A stretch of DNA of 64,000 nt from RGIG3009 sp964390295 (GTDB lineage Bacteria; Bacillota; Clostridia; Oscillospirales; Acutalibacteraceae). Under the pieces are notes generated by a model, which saw only the letters and a program-made list of their open reading frames with translations, made no database searches and was not told the origin of the DNA. Where the stretch lies: assembly GCA_964390295.1 (NCBI GenBank), contig CAYMHR010000002.1:1-64000 (forward strand), given 5' to 3'. Both the position numbers and the translations under genes were made by a program. This document shows, piece by piece, positions 37,239 to 46,074 of this stretch (the stretch's first letter is position 1; each line of letters opens with the position of its first letter).

Positions 37239-37434
37239 GACGATTCTTTGCAAAACGTGCGGAGCCGAAATTTCAAAAAACGCCAAACGCTGCCCACATT
37301 GCGGAGAACCCACGCCCAATGAGGTTGTCAGCCAAGTCGTTTCAGCAATTCTTCTCGTTCCGCTCTTTGTTATCATCGTTTTACTTGTTATCGGCTTTTA
37401 TTCCGGCTGGTTTCATCTAACGTCGCTCTTGTAA
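37228..37434 (+). CDS. Small zinc-ribbon membrane protein
   Basis: 68 aa. A Cys4 zinc ribbon (CKTCGAEISKNAKRCPHCG, about 8-26) is followed by one transmembrane segment (about 36-60). It overlaps the lipoprotein gene by 11 bp, so the two are translationally coupled. The family is common, often annotated as zinc-ribbon domain protein, with no established role. Confidence 0.8.
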   Translation: MKRKTILCKTCGAEISKNAKRCPHCGEPTPNEVVSQVVSAILLVPLFVIIVLLVIGFYSGWFHLTSLL

Positions 37435-37457
37435 GCGATTGTAAAACCGTACACTCC

Positions 37458-37495
37458 AAAAGGCAGTCAAGGAAAATCCTTGACTGCCTTTTGCA
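37458..37495 (+). terminator. Terminator of the lipoprotein/zinc-ribbon cassette
   Basis: A 16-bp perfect inverted repeat (37458-37473 with 37477-37492) with a 3-nt loop. It has T residues at the 3' side and A residues at the 5' side, so it could act in both directions. Confidence 0.85.
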
Positions 37496-37506
37496 TTGGA
37501 ATCTCC

Positions 37507-37535
37507 TTGCAAAATGCATCAATGTGTGCTACACT
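37507..37535 (+). promoter_or_regulatory. Promoter of the GT4 glycosyltransferase gene
   Basis: TTGCAA (37507-37512), 17-bp spacer, TACACT (37530-37535), about 68 bp before the GTG start. Confidence 0.6.
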
Positions 37536-37602
37536 GTAGCTATAGCATACAACCTCGTCTGTTGCGGCTTGTCGTGTATTGCTTCGGAAAGGGGGGGCGA
37601 TC

Positions 37603-38757
37603 GTGAGCGGTTTTTCCGTAGGCCTTTTTAACGATTCTTTTCCGCCGGTCATTGACGGCGTGGCACAGGTGGTAAAAAACTATGCCGAAAACCTAAACGG
37701 CAAAAATTGCCGCGCCACCGTCGTTACCCCCAACTATCGCGGCGTGGAAGACCACTACCCCTTTGACGTCGTACGGTATCCGTCGCTTTCAATGGGAGCA
37801 CGCATCGGTTATCGCGTCGGGGTCCCCTTTGCCCCCGAAACCATCCGCGACCTTCGTGCGCGCCGCTTCGACATCATGCACGTACACGCGCCGTTTGCCT
37901 CCTCGGTGCTGGTAAAAACCATCAACCACCGCCCCAAAGTCCCCACGGTGCTCACCTATCACACTCGCTTTGATTTGGACTTGAAAAAACGTGTCTCCAA
38001 CGCCGCCATGCGTAAGGTCGCCATGCGTTTCGTGCTGGATAACGTAAAATCCGCCGACGAAGTCTGGGTCGTCAGCAAGGCCTCCGGCCATTTTTTGGAG
38101 GATATCGGCTATTACGGTCCGTGGCTCGTCATGGAAAACGGCACCGACTTTGTGCGCGGCGTGGCATCGGCAGACCGCGTAGCCGCTTTGCGTGAAAAAT
38201 ACAAGCTAACCGACGATGCACCCACCCTGCTTTTCGTCGGCCGTATGATGTGGTATAAAAACCTGCGTCTTATCTTGGACACCTGCGCCGTTTTGAAGCA
38301 ACAGGGCATGCCCTTCCGCATGCTGTTCGTGGGTGACGGATACGACCTGCCTGCCCTGCGGCAATATGCGCGCGAAACAGGACTTCAGGACTCCGTAACG
38401 TTCGTCGGCCCCATCCGCGACCGTGAATATTTGCGTGTGTTTTACAGTGCCGCCGATTTGTTTTTCTTCCCCTCCACCTACGACACCTGCGGCATCGTCG
38501 TGAAAGAAGCCGCCGCCTGCAACTGTCCTTCGTTGCTGATCGGAGGAAGCGCCGCTGCTGAAGGTGTGGTACACCGGCAATCCGGCTTTTTGGTCGAGGA
38601 ATCCCCACTTGCCTGCGCACAAATCGTCATCGACGCCTATGCCGACCGTTCCGGATTGCGGCAAATCGGCTTGAACGCCGCCAACACTCTGTACCTTTCC
38701 TGGAACGATGCGGTCGCTCGCGCCTATGCCCGGTACCGTGAAATTCTCAGTCGCTAA
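37603..38757 (+). CDS. GT4-family glycosyltransferase
   Basis: About 384 aa, GT-B fold. The N-terminal domain starts FNDSFPPVIDGVAQVVKNYA, with YHTRFDLDLKK. The C-terminal nucleotide-sugar domain has LLFVGRMMWYKNLRLI and the EX7E-like PSTYDTCGIVVKEAAAC. The opening text resembles 1,2-diacylglycerol 3-glucosyltransferases and mannosyltransferases, so membrane glycolipid synthesis is likely. The GTG start at 37603 follows a run of seven G after AAA; the TTG at 37579 has no such site. Confidence 0.85.
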   Translation: MSGFSVGLFNDSFPPVIDGVAQVVKNYAENLNGKNCRATVVTPNYRGVEDHYPFDVVRYPSLSMGARIGYRVGVPFAPETIRDLRARRFDIMHVHAPFASSVLVKTINHRPKVPTVLTYHTRFDLDLKKRVSNAAMRKVAMRFVLDNVKSADEVWVVSKASGHFLEDIGYYGPWLVMENGTDFVRGVASADRVAALREKYKLTDDAPTLLFVGRMMWYKNLRLILDTCAVLKQQGMPFRMLFVGDGYDLPALRQYARETGLQDSVTFVGPIRDREYLRVFYSAADLFFFPSTYDTCGIVVKEAAACNCPSLLIGGSAAAEGVVHRQSGFLVEESPLACAQIVIDAYADRSGLRQIGLNAANTLYLSWNDAVARAYARYREILSR

Positions 38758-38802
38758 TCGCGCCGTCGCGCGGATAATCCGCAAAAAATTTTGGCAAACC
38801 CC

Positions 38803-38831
38803 TTGACAACCACCCCAAAGTGCGATAATAT
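38803..38831 (+). promoter_or_regulatory. Promoter of tRNA-Ala
   Basis: TTGACA (38803-38808), 17-bp spacer, TAATAT (38826-38831), 18 bp before the tRNA. Confidence 0.75.
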
Positions 38832-38848
38832 AAAGAGCAACGTCATTT

Positions 38849-38925
38849 GGGCCCGTAGCTCAGCTGGGAGAGCGCACGGTTCGCATCCGTGAGGTTCGAG
38901 GGTTCGATCCCCTTCGGGTCCACCA
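38849..38925 (+). tRNA. tRNA-Ala (anticodon CGC)
   Basis: A complete cloverleaf: acceptor GGGCCCG/CGGGTCC, D-arm GCTC...GAGC, anticodon stem CACGG/CCGTG with loop TTCGCAT (anticodon CGC, reading GCG) and T-arm around GGTTCGATCC. The G3-U70 pair, the identity element of tRNA-Ala, is present. CCA is encoded (38923-38925). Confidence 0.95.
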
Positions 38926-38926
38926 T

Positions 38927-38967
38927 AAAAAAGAGTCCTTTGTCCACCGGACAAAGGACTCTTTTTT
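38927..38967. terminator. Bidirectional terminator between tRNA-Ala and the cyclophilin operon
   Basis: A 19-bp perfect inverted repeat (38927-38945 with 38949-38967) with A6 on the left and T6 on the right. It ends the tRNA transcript and also the minus-strand cyclophilin transcript. Confidence 0.9.
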
Positions 38968-39040
38968 GAAATACATTCGTCTTGCGGCACGAAAAACCGG
39001 GAACCGAAGCGTTGACATCGGTTCCCAGTTTTTGTTGAAT

Positions 39041-40030
39041 TTACCCCTGATACGTGGTAACCTCCACACTGTTGATCGTGATCGTTACCACCGGTTTATC
39101 GTTACTGTCGGTAACCACGCCGGCAATGGCTTGAACCACGTCCATGCCCTCAAAGACTTGCCCAAACACGGTGTGACCGCCCGTACGGCGGTAGGCACCG
39201 TCAAGATGAATGTTGCCACCGTACTTTTGATACAGCTCCCACGCTTCGTCCGGGATCCATTCGTAAACGTATTGGTCGGTAATAATATCCTCCCAACCGC
39301 CGGGATAGTAGGCATCCACGGTTTCCTGACCATAGGAGTCTACCATTTTTTCATACAAATCCTTGGCCACCTGCTGGCGATACTCCGGCGAATAGGTTTC
39401 GCGGTCTCCAAAGCCCTCGGCACTGCACTGGTTAATGAAAAACTGGCTTCCATTGGTATTCACGCCGCTGTTTGCCATAGAAACCGCGCCGGTCAGGTTG
39501 AGCAGCTTGGAGTCAAATTCATCTTCAAAGTCCTTGCCCCAGATGCTTTCACCGCCGGTACCGTCGCCGTTGGGATCGCCGCTTTGGATCATGAAATCTT
39601 CCACAACGCGGTGAAAAGTCAATCCGTTATAGTACCCGTTTTTGGCATGGGTCACAAAGTTTTGCACCGCCTTCGGGGCCGATTCGGGGAACAGACGAAT
39701 CGAAATGTCGCCCTTGCTGGTGTGCAAAATCACGATCTGCTCTCCCGCCTCCGGCTTTTCCAGCTGGAAGCCGAGCTTTTCATCCGGGTAGGCCGTGCCG
39801 ATCCCGTTGCCCACCGTCGCCGTTGCGTCGCCTTGCGAAGCGTCTCCGTCGGTTGCTGTGGAAGATGCGGCTGTTGTCGTAGTTTGGGAAGCGGTTGTCG
39901 TCGTGCCGGCAGAAGTGGTGGTGTTTTTTTGCTCGGTAACCGCCGACGAGCTGGAGTCCTGTCCGCACGCCGCGGAACACAGACACAGCACTGCGACAGC
40001 GATAACCGCCACGTACTTACGCCATGTCAT
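39041..40030 (-). CDS. Cyclophilin-type peptidyl-prolyl isomerase, lipoprotein
   Basis: 329 aa. A lipoprotein signal (MTWRKYVAVIAVAVLCLCSAAC) with Cys22 is followed by a Ser/Thr-rich linker (about 24-65) and a cyclophilin domain (about 95-329): FHRVVEDFMIQSGDP and GAVSMANSGVNTNGSQFFI. A stretch of about 50 residues (about 205-255) sits between the QFFI strand and the next conserved block. It assists folding outside the membrane. It overlaps the cytosolic cyclophilin gene by 4 bp. Confidence 0.93.
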   Translation of the reverse strand: MTWRKYVAVIAVAVLCLCSAACGQDSSSSAVTEQKNTTTSAGTTTTASQTTTTAASSTATDGDASQGDATATVGNGIGTAYPDEKLGFQLEKPEAGEQIVILHTSKGDISIRLFPESAPKAVQNFVTHAKNGYYNGLTFHRVVEDFMIQSGDPNGDGTGGESIWGKDFEDEFDSKLLNLTGAVSMANSGVNTNGSQFFINQCSAEGFGDRETYSPEYRQQVAKDLYEKMVDSYGQETVDAYYPGGWEDIITDQYVYEWIPDEAWELYQKYGGNIHLDGAYRRTGGHTVFGQVFEGMDVVQAIAGVVTDSNDKPVVTITINSVEVTTYQG

Positions 40031-40623
40031 ACGCCATACTCCTTTATTTCAATCGTTTGGATCACAACATCCTCGCACGGACGATCCTGCGCCGCTGTTT
40101 TTACCGCCGCAATATCATCTACCACGTCCATGCCGTCGTATACCTGACCGAACACAGTGTGATGATAATCCAAATGGGGTGTGCCGCCTTGCGCACGGTA
40201 GGCTTCTTCAGCTTCTTCGGGAAAATACGAGCGCAACTCTGCCATTTGTGCCAACAAGCCGGGCGACACGCGCTTGGCCTGCACGATAAAGAATTGGCTT
40301 CCGTTGGTGCCGGGGCCGGCATTCGCCATAGACAGTGCGCCGCGCAGGTTATGCAGTTCGGGCGAAAATTCGTCCGCAAACGGCACGCCCCAAATGCTTT
40401 CACCACCACAACCGGTTCCGGTCGGATCGCCACCCTGGATCATAAAATCGTTGATAACGCGATGGAAAATCAGCCCATCGTAATACCCGTTTTTGGCATG
40501 GGTTACAAAATTTTCCACCGTCTTCGGGGCCTGTTCGGGAAACAGCCGTACCGCAATATCGCCGTGATTGGTGTGGAAAATTGCCACAACTTCTCCCTGC
40601 TGCGGAAGTGCCAGTTGTTCCAT
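40027..40623 (-). CDS. Cyclophilin-type peptidyl-prolyl isomerase, cytoplasmic
   Basis: About 198 aa without signal peptide. Active-site text is FHRVINDFMIQGGDPTG and GALSMANAGPGTNGSQFFI. The ATG at 40623 is preceded by AAGGAG with 6-nt spacing and is chosen over 40644. It is closely related in sequence to the lipoprotein downstream, so the pair probably arose by gene duplication with a signal peptide added to one copy. Confidence 0.93.
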   Translation of the reverse strand: MEQLALPQQGEVVAIFHTNHGDIAVRLFPEQAPKTVENFVTHAKNGYYDGLIFHRVINDFMIQGGDPTGTGCGGESIWGVPFADEFSPELHNLRGALSMANAGPGTNGSQFFIVQAKRVSPGLLAQMAELRSYFPEEAEEAYRAQGGTPHLDYHHTVFGQVYDGMDVVDDIAAVKTAAQDRPCEDVVIQTIEIKEYGV

Positions 40624-40680
40624 AATAAACTCCTTCATTTTCAAGCGGCAGTGCCGCCGTTTTCTTTTATTATACGGCTT

Positions 40681-41787
40681 TTACGCCGTTTTGTCAAGGC
40701 GACCCACCGTCAACAGCCAAACGCCGCCCAACACCAGCAGTGCCGCCGACACCGCCACCGAGCCGGAAAAGACCTGCACGCTGACCGACTCCAGATGTCC
40801 GCCGACAGGTTGTTCCCACGGAATATACCGCAATAAAAGCTGTGTAAACATCGCTGTAAGCGCCCCTTGAACCAGCCGCGCGGCGAAGAAGCCGCCGTCA
40901 ACCATCGAGAGATCGTGTAACGCGGAAGCCAACTGACAATGCACCGACAATCCGCCGAAGCCAATCGCAAACGCCGCCAACAGCACCGCGTTTTCCGACA
41001 GCGACGAAGCGGCGGCACAGCCACCGCTCACCTCCAGCACACAGGCCAGCACAGCCGAGCAGAGCTTTTCTCCCGTAACGCTGTCCCGTCCCAGCCACGC
41101 GAGGATGCCGGAAACGTCAATCCACGCCAGTACGGCAGCAAACAGCACCACGAAGCCGCACGTGTACAGCAACGTTTCACAAGCCGCCGTCACCGACTCA
41201 ACCAGCGCCGTCGTCGGTGGTGCCGCTTTCGACGGACGTCCAACGAAAACGCCTGTGTAACGGCGACTGCCGCGTGGGGCAGTCGCCGCCCCGATCAGCA
41301 ACGAGGTCAGCAGTTGAGCGGCAAACAGTATCCAACCCAACCGCACGCTGCCAAACAGCCCTGCTCCCACAGCACTGACAACAAAGCCAGGCCCGCCGTT
41401 CACACAAAAATGTAGCATCCGCCGACCGCTTGCCCGATCCAATTGACCAGAACGCACCAGCTCGCCCACGACGACACCTCCGGCCGGATAACCCCCCACC
41501 GCCCCCATGACGATGCCTGACGCACAACAGCCGGGCAATCCAAAGACACACCGCGTCAGCCGCTCGGTGCACCTGCCGATCGCCGTTGACGCGCCGGAAT
41601 GCGTCAAAAAGCCGCCCAAAACCAGGAACGGAAACAACGACGGGATTAGCGTTGCGGAGCAAATCGACAAGCCGCGACTGATCCCTCCGGCAACCGCCTG
41701 CGGTCGCCAAAGAACGGCCACCCCCACCAGCAAAACCGCTATTGTTAAAAGTCCGCTTTTCATCCGTCGCCCAAGCCGCATTTTCAC
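40681..41787 (-). CDS. ylbJ: Sporulation integral membrane protein YlbJ-like
   Basis: A 368-aa multi-span membrane protein with about 8 hydrophobic segments. It has SLFPFLVLGGFL, GGYPAGGVVVGELVRSGQ and NGGPGFVVSAVG, which match the YlbJ/SpmA-like (GATE) family. In Bacillus YlbJ is sigma-E dependent and needed for spore cortex formation. It is divergent from yqfC-yqfD, two other sporulation genes. Confidence 0.8.
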   Translation of the reverse strand: MKMRLGRRMKSGLLTIAVLLVGVAVLWRPQAVAGGISRGLSICSATLIPSLFPFLVLGGFLTHSGASTAIGRCTERLTRCVFGLPGCCASGIVMGAVGGYPAGGVVVGELVRSGQLDRASGRRMLHFCVNGGPGFVVSAVGAGLFGSVRLGWILFAAQLLTSLLIGAATAPRGSRRYTGVFVGRPSKAAPPTTALVESVTAACETLLYTCGFVVLFAAVLAWIDVSGILAWLGRDSVTGEKLCSAVLACVLEVSGGCAAASSLSENAVLLAAFAIGFGGLSVHCQLASALHDLSMVDGGFFAARLVQGALTAMFTQLLLRYIPWEQPVGGHLESVSVQVFSGSVAVSAALLVLGGVWLLTVGRLDKTA

Positions 41788-41830
41788 AACGCACCCCTCC
41801 GATGCTTTATTTTATGGGATGGCATCGCCG

Positions 41831-41858
41831 CATTATTCCCGCCGTGCCAACATAGGAT
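41831..41858 (+). promoter_or_regulatory. Possible sigma-E-like promoter of yqfC-yqfD
   Basis: CATTATT (41831-41837), 13-bp spacer, CATAGGAT (41851-41858), 19 bp before the yqfC GTG. This is only a partial match to the Bacillus sigma-E pattern; the case rests mainly on the sporulation genes that follow. Confidence 0.3.
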
Positions 41859-41877
41859 ACTGCGAGGAGGGAGTGCC

Positions 41878-42162
41878 GTGAAAACGTCCGACCGTCGCGC
41901 GGCTCTGTCGCGCCGTTGGGAGCGTTCCTTACAATTACCGGACGGCTCGTTGGCCGTCTTGCCCCGCATAGAGTTGTCCGGGAATCGCCGCCTGCTGTTG
42001 GAAGGGTGCCGCGGTGTTGCAGAATACGACGAAGGCTGTATTTGCTTGCAAACCGGGCTGGGAATAGTCCGCCTGACAGGTGACGCCCTATGTCTGCACC
42101 GCCTCAACCCGGATTGTGCCGTAATTACCGGTCGGTTCGTGTCGCTGGAATTTTTAGGGTAG
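41878..42162 (+). CDS. yqfC: Sporulation protein YqfC
   Basis: 94 aa of the YqfC/YabP family, starting at GTG after AGGAGG. Segments LPRIELSGNRRLLLEGCRGV and LTGDALCLHRLNPDCAVITG match the family pattern. It is followed by yqfD as in Bacillus, where both belong to the sigma-E regulon. Confidence 0.88.
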   Translation: MKTSDRRAALSRRWERSLQLPDGSLAVLPRIELSGNRRLLLEGCRGVAEYDEGCICLQTGLGIVRLTGDALCLHRLNPDCAVITGRFVSLEFLG

Positions 42163-42177
42163 CCTCGGAGGTGTGTC

Positions 42178-43335
42178 ATGCAACTATCCAATCACTTGCG
42201 TGCATCCGTTCTTTTTTGCTGTGAAGGCGGATACCCGGCGCGGTTTCTGAATGCCGCCGCCCAGGACGGAATCGCGCTTTGGGACATTCGTTTTCAACAA
42301 AACCGCCTCACGTGTCGCGCTTTTGCCGCCGACTACGTTCGCTTGCGCCGTGCCGCGCGGCACGGCCAAGTTCGCATGCGTCTGCAACAGCGGCGCGGAC
42401 TGCCTTTTCATCTGCGCCGCTTTCGCCGGCGATCGGGGCTGGTCGCCGGTGCCGTGCTGTTTGCCCTTCTGCTTTCGTTTTTGTCGTCGCGCACGTGGGT
42501 CATACGCATTGTTGGGAATCACACCGTTTCCGACGACGAAATTCTTTCCGTACTCAAGCCGCTTGGCATTGCTGAGGGCAGCGTTTTCTCCGAGGTAGAG
42601 CTGAATCACTTACAGCTGACCGCTTTGCAACAGCTACCGAACATGACTTGGCTCACCGTCAACCGGTCGGGCAGCATCGTCACGGTGGAGCTGCAGGAAA
42701 CCACGCCACAGGAGCCGATCTCCGACACGGCCCCTGCCAATTTGGTTGCCGCTCGCGACGGCGTCGTCGTACAAATCACCGCCGTCTGCGGACAGCCCGT
42801 CGTTCAGGCGGGCGATGCGGTGAGGCAGGGCGATCTGCTCATCAGCGGTGTCATGAACAGCTCCACGGGACCACAGCTCAAGCACGCCGACGGTCACGTG
42901 CTCGCGCGTACCACACACACGATCTCCATCACCGTTCCTTTGCACGAAACCATCACTCGACAGGCCAAAGCCGAACCCGACCGTCTTTCGCTGATGCTGT
43001 TTGGCATCCGCATACCTCTTTACACCGATACCGCACCCGACGGCTCCGCTCACGCCACGACACGGCAAGCGCGTTGGACGGTCAACGACGTACCGCTCCC
43101 CGTCGGGCTGTGTGTGACAAGCTATGGCACCGACGTAACCGAGTATCTGACCCGCACGGAACAGGAAGCTGAACTGCTGGCAAAGCGACGCTTGGCCGAA
43201 GCAGAGGCCGACCTGCAAGAGACGCTTGCCATTGAGGAACGCACCCTGCAACGCGAGATAACGGCCGACGGAGTCACCCTGACTGCCGTGTACGTCGGCA
43301 CACAGGAGCTGTCGGTTTCCGTTCCCATCGAATAG
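42178..43335 (+). CDS. yqfD: Sporulation protein YqfD
   Basis: 385 aa with a transmembrane segment near residues 88-106 (LVAGAVLFALLLSFLSS), then a POTRA-like stretch (WVIRIVGNHTVSDDEIL) and a beta-rich C-terminal region. Family text includes AARDGVVVQITAVCGQPVV and VQAGDAVRQGDLLISG. It is 15 bp after yqfC; YqfD is a mother-cell membrane protein in Bacillus. Confidence 0.9.
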   Translation: MQLSNHLRASVLFCCEGGYPARFLNAAAQDGIALWDIRFQQNRLTCRAFAADYVRLRRAARHGQVRMRLQQRRGLPFHLRRFRRRSGLVAGAVLFALLLSFLSSRTWVIRIVGNHTVSDDEILSVLKPLGIAEGSVFSEVELNHLQLTALQQLPNMTWLTVNRSGSIVTVELQETTPQEPISDTAPANLVAARDGVVVQITAVCGQPVVQAGDAVRQGDLLISGVMNSSTGPQLKHADGHVLARTTHTISITVPLHETITRQAKAEPDRLSLMLFGIRIPLYTDTAPDGSAHATTRQARWTVNDVPLPVGLCVTSYGTDVTEYLTRTEQEAELLAKRRLAEAEADLQETLAIEERTLQREITADGVTLTAVYVGTQELSVSVPIE

Positions 43336-43373
43336 AGCGGCGGATTTTCTACAAAATTTTGTTGATATCGCTA

Positions 43374-43402
43374 GTGACAACGCTGTTTTTTTGTGGTATA
43401 CT
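43374..43402 (+). promoter_or_regulatory. Promoter of the phoH-ybeY-era operon
   Basis: GTGACA (43374-43379), 17-bp spacer, TATACT (43397-43402), 31 bp before the phoH GTG. Confidence 0.65.
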
Positions 43403-43433
43403 AACATAAAACCCAAAAAAGAGAGATGGCGAC

Positions 43434-44435
43434 GTGGAACAGCTCATCAACGTAGATCGTATGGAACAGGCCGTGGCGTTGTTCGGCAATTTTGATGAAA
43501 ATATCCGGCTTGTAGAGCAACAGTATCACGTCAGCGTGCTCAATCGCAACAGCGAGATCAAGGTCAGCGGTGAACCGGAGGACGTGATGCGCGCCACGCG
43601 CGTTCTCAATGGGTTACTTCAACTCATCAGCCGCGGCGAACAGCTAAACGAACAAAACGTGCGCTACGTCATGATGCTGGTGAACCAGGGTGCCGAGCAA
43701 AAGCTACCCGCGCTTTCGGGTGACAGCATTTGCATCACCTCCAAAGGGCGCCCCGTTAAGCCGAAAACACTGGGGCAAAAGGCATACGTGGAGGCAATTC
43801 GCCGTAACACCGTGACGTTGGGAATCGGCCCTGCCGGCACCGGTAAAACCTATTTGGCCGTTGCCATGGCAGTGGAAGCCTTCCGTTCCAAGCAGGTCAA
43901 CCGCATTATTCTTACCCGGCCGGCAGTCGAAGCCGGCGAGAAGCTGGGCTTTCTTCCCGGCGATCTTCAATCGAAGGTTGACCCCTATTTGCGTCCGCTG
44001 TACGACGCTTTATTCGATATGCTGGGAACGGAAACGTACCAAAAATACATGGAGCGCGGTAACATCGAGGTAGCTCCGCTCGCCTATATGCGCGGCCGCA
44101 CCCTGGACGACAGCTTCGTCATTTTGGATGAAGCGCAAAACACCACTCCCGAGCAAATGAAAATGTTTTTAACCCGTCTCGGCTTTAACTCAAAAATGGT
44201 TGTAACCGGTGATATCACTCAAATCGACTTGCCGGACGGCAAGAAAAGCGGTCTGCGCGAGGTCATGCGGATTTTGAAGGACGTGGAGGATATTGCCATC
44301 TGCTCCTTTGATCAAAAGGACGTCGTTCGCCACCAGTTGGTACAACGGATCATACAGGCGTATGAAGTCTATGAAAAAAATAAACGTGAAGGGAAGCAAG
44401 TAAAACATGCTGACAAAAATCCGGGTCGACATTGA
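43434..44435 (+). CDS. phoH: PhoH-family ATPase
   Basis: 333 aa starting at GTG. An N-terminal KH-like domain (about 1-100) precedes the ATPase domain with Walker A GPAGTGKTYLAVAMA (about 125) and Walker B FVILDEAQNTTPEQM. PhoH proteins are ATPases of the helicase-like superfamily linked to RNA metabolism. It overlaps ybeY by 29 bp. Confidence 0.95.
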   Translation: MEQLINVDRMEQAVALFGNFDENIRLVEQQYHVSVLNRNSEIKVSGEPEDVMRATRVLNGLLQLISRGEQLNEQNVRYVMMLVNQGAEQKLPALSGDSICITSKGRPVKPKTLGQKAYVEAIRRNTVTLGIGPAGTGKTYLAVAMAVEAFRSKQVNRIILTRPAVEAGEKLGFLPGDLQSKVDPYLRPLYDALFDMLGTETYQKYMERGNIEVAPLAYMRGRTLDDSFVILDEAQNTTPEQMKMFLTRLGFNSKMVVTGDITQIDLPDGKKSGLREVMRILKDVEDIAICSFDQKDVVRHQLVQRIIQAYEVYEKNKREGKQVKHADKNPGRH

Positions 44436-44910
44436 AAATCGACAAAAAACCGTGAAAATCCCCACCGGTCTGCGTATGCTGATTCGCCGTTGTTGCCATG
44501 CCGTCCTGGATTTAGAAAACGTGGACGGCTCCGCGCTGGTGGACGTTACGCTGGTGGATAACGAGCAAATTCACCAAATCAACCTGGAGCAACGCGGCAT
44601 TGACGCTTCCACCGACGTGCTGTCCTTTCCGCTGGGCGAAAACGGAGAGTTCGACGTCAATCCCGAAACCGGCGATAAGCTGATCGGCAACATCGTACTT
44701 TCCTTGGAGCAGGCACAAAAGCAAGCCGCCGATTTCGGCCATTCGTTTAACCGCGAGGTCGGTTATCTCACCGTTCACTCCATGTTCCACCTGCTGGGCT
44801 ACGACCACGTCAACGGCGGTCTGGAAGCGGTTCACATGCGCGAAAAAGAGGAAACCGTTATGAACCAGATCGGGTTGTCCCGTATCAACAGCTACGTATT
44901 GGATAATTGA
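44407..44910 (+). CDS. ybeY: Endoribonuclease YbeY
   Basis: 167 aa. The zinc motif HSMFHLLGYDH (about 121-131) contains the three conserved His residues. YbeY processes the 3' end of 16S rRNA and acts in 70S quality control with Era. The start lies inside the end of phoH. The dgkA/cdd genes often found between ybeY and era are absent. Confidence 0.96.
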   Translation: MLTKIRVDIENRQKTVKIPTGLRMLIRRCCHAVLDLENVDGSALVDVTLVDNEQIHQINLEQRGIDASTDVLSFPLGENGEFDVNPETGDKLIGNIVLSLEQAQKQAADFGHSFNREVGYLTVHSMFHLLGYDHVNGGLEAVHMREKEETVMNQIGLSRINSYVLDN

Positions 44911-44926
44911 TCCCAAAGGAGTTATT

Positions 44927-45832
44927 ATGTCGGATACAAAATCGGCGTTTATCGCTATCGTCGGAATCCCTAACGTGGGCAAATCCTCCTTGCTGAACGC
45001 CTTGGTCGGACGCAAGGTCGCCATCGTTTCGGACAAGCCGCAAACCACACGCAACCGCATCATGGGCGTATATACCGACGACACCCTGCAATTCGTCTTT
45101 TTGGACACGCCCGGCTCGCATCGGCCTCGCACGCGGCTGGGGGATTTCATGATCAAGTCCATCGGAGAAGCAGTCTCCGGCGTCGACGTCGGCATTTTGG
45201 TCGTCGAGCCGACCGCCGTGATCCGCGATACCGAACGTGAACTGCTGGAACGCTTCCGTTCTCAAAAAATACCGGTACTGCTGGTATTAAACAAGATCGA
45301 CACCGTCGAGGACAAATCGAAGCTCTTAACCTGCATCGACGCTTGGCGGCAGGTCTATCCGTTTGAGTCGATTTTACCCCTTTCGGCGCTGACCGGCGAG
45401 GGCGTTTCCCTGTTGATCGACGAACTGGCACGTTACGCACTGCCCAGCCCGCATTTTTTCCCTGCCGACACCACCAGCGACCAACCCGACCGTATCCTTG
45501 CCGCCGAGCTGCTTCGTGAACAAATGCTGCTCCAGCTTCGCGATGAAATTCCGCACGGTGTAGCGGTTCTGGTAGAGCAATTTGAAGAACGCGACGGCGC
45601 CAACGGCGGTACCGTGCTGGAAATCGCCGCCGATATTTTCTGCGAACGCGAAAGTCACAAGGGGATCGTCATCGGCAAGCGCGGTACCACGCTGAAAAGC
45701 ATCGCTTCTGCTGCGCGTCAAGAAATGGAAACCTTGTTTGACGCTCACGTTGACCTGCAATGCTGGGTCAAAGTCAAAAAGGATTGGCGCAATCGTCAAG
45801 GTCTGCTCAACACGTTTGGCTATCGCTCATAA
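44927..45832 (+). CDS. era: GTPase Era
   Basis: 301 aa. G1 GIPNVGKSSLLNALVG, G3 DTPGSHRPRT, G4 LNKIDTV and a C-terminal KH domain (about 200-300; KGIVIGKRGTTLKSI). Era binds the 3' end of 16S rRNA in 30S maturation. AAAGGAG precedes the ATG. Confidence 0.97.
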   Translation: MSDTKSAFIAIVGIPNVGKSSLLNALVGRKVAIVSDKPQTTRNRIMGVYTDDTLQFVFLDTPGSHRPRTRLGDFMIKSIGEAVSGVDVGILVVEPTAVIRDTERELLERFRSQKIPVLLVLNKIDTVEDKSKLLTCIDAWRQVYPFESILPLSALTGEGVSLLIDELARYALPSPHFFPADTTSDQPDRILAAELLREQMLLQLRDEIPHGVAVLVEQFEERDGANGGTVLEIAADIFCERESHKGIVIGKRGTTLKSIASAARQEMETLFDAHVDLQCWVKVKKDWRNRQGLLNTFGYRS

Positions 45833-45897
45833 TTTTCCAGGTATGAACGGCCGGCTTCGGTTCAAATTAATCATAGAATTTGAACGGAGGCATCGCC

Positions 45898-46074
45898 ATG
45901 GAACAGGATAAACTGTGGGCAACTTTTCAAAAAACCGGAAAGATTACCGATTATCTGCGCTATTGCGGGATCGATCTATACGAAAACGGCACCAACAGCG
46001 TTGCCAAGCAGGAGGAGCTCCATGAAGCTGACCACCGACGCACTGATCGTGCGGGAGAACAACAACATCGGTGA
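45898..46074 (+). CDS. YqzL-family small protein
   Basis: About 58 aa. LWATFQKTGKITDYLRYCGI resembles the WxxFxxTGxxxAYLLF core of Bacillus YqzL, which likewise lies between era and recO. GGAGG precedes the ATG. The last 17 codons run into recO in another frame and are probably not conserved. Role unknown. Confidence 0.7.
   Translation: MEQDKLWATFQKTGKITDYLRYCGIDLYENGTNSVAKQEELHEADHRRTDRAGEQQHR

Noticed and set aside
37458..37492. Insertion-sequence terminal repeat
   Set aside because: The 16-bp inverted repeat has a 3-nt loop and T-run, so it is a terminator; no transposase is near.
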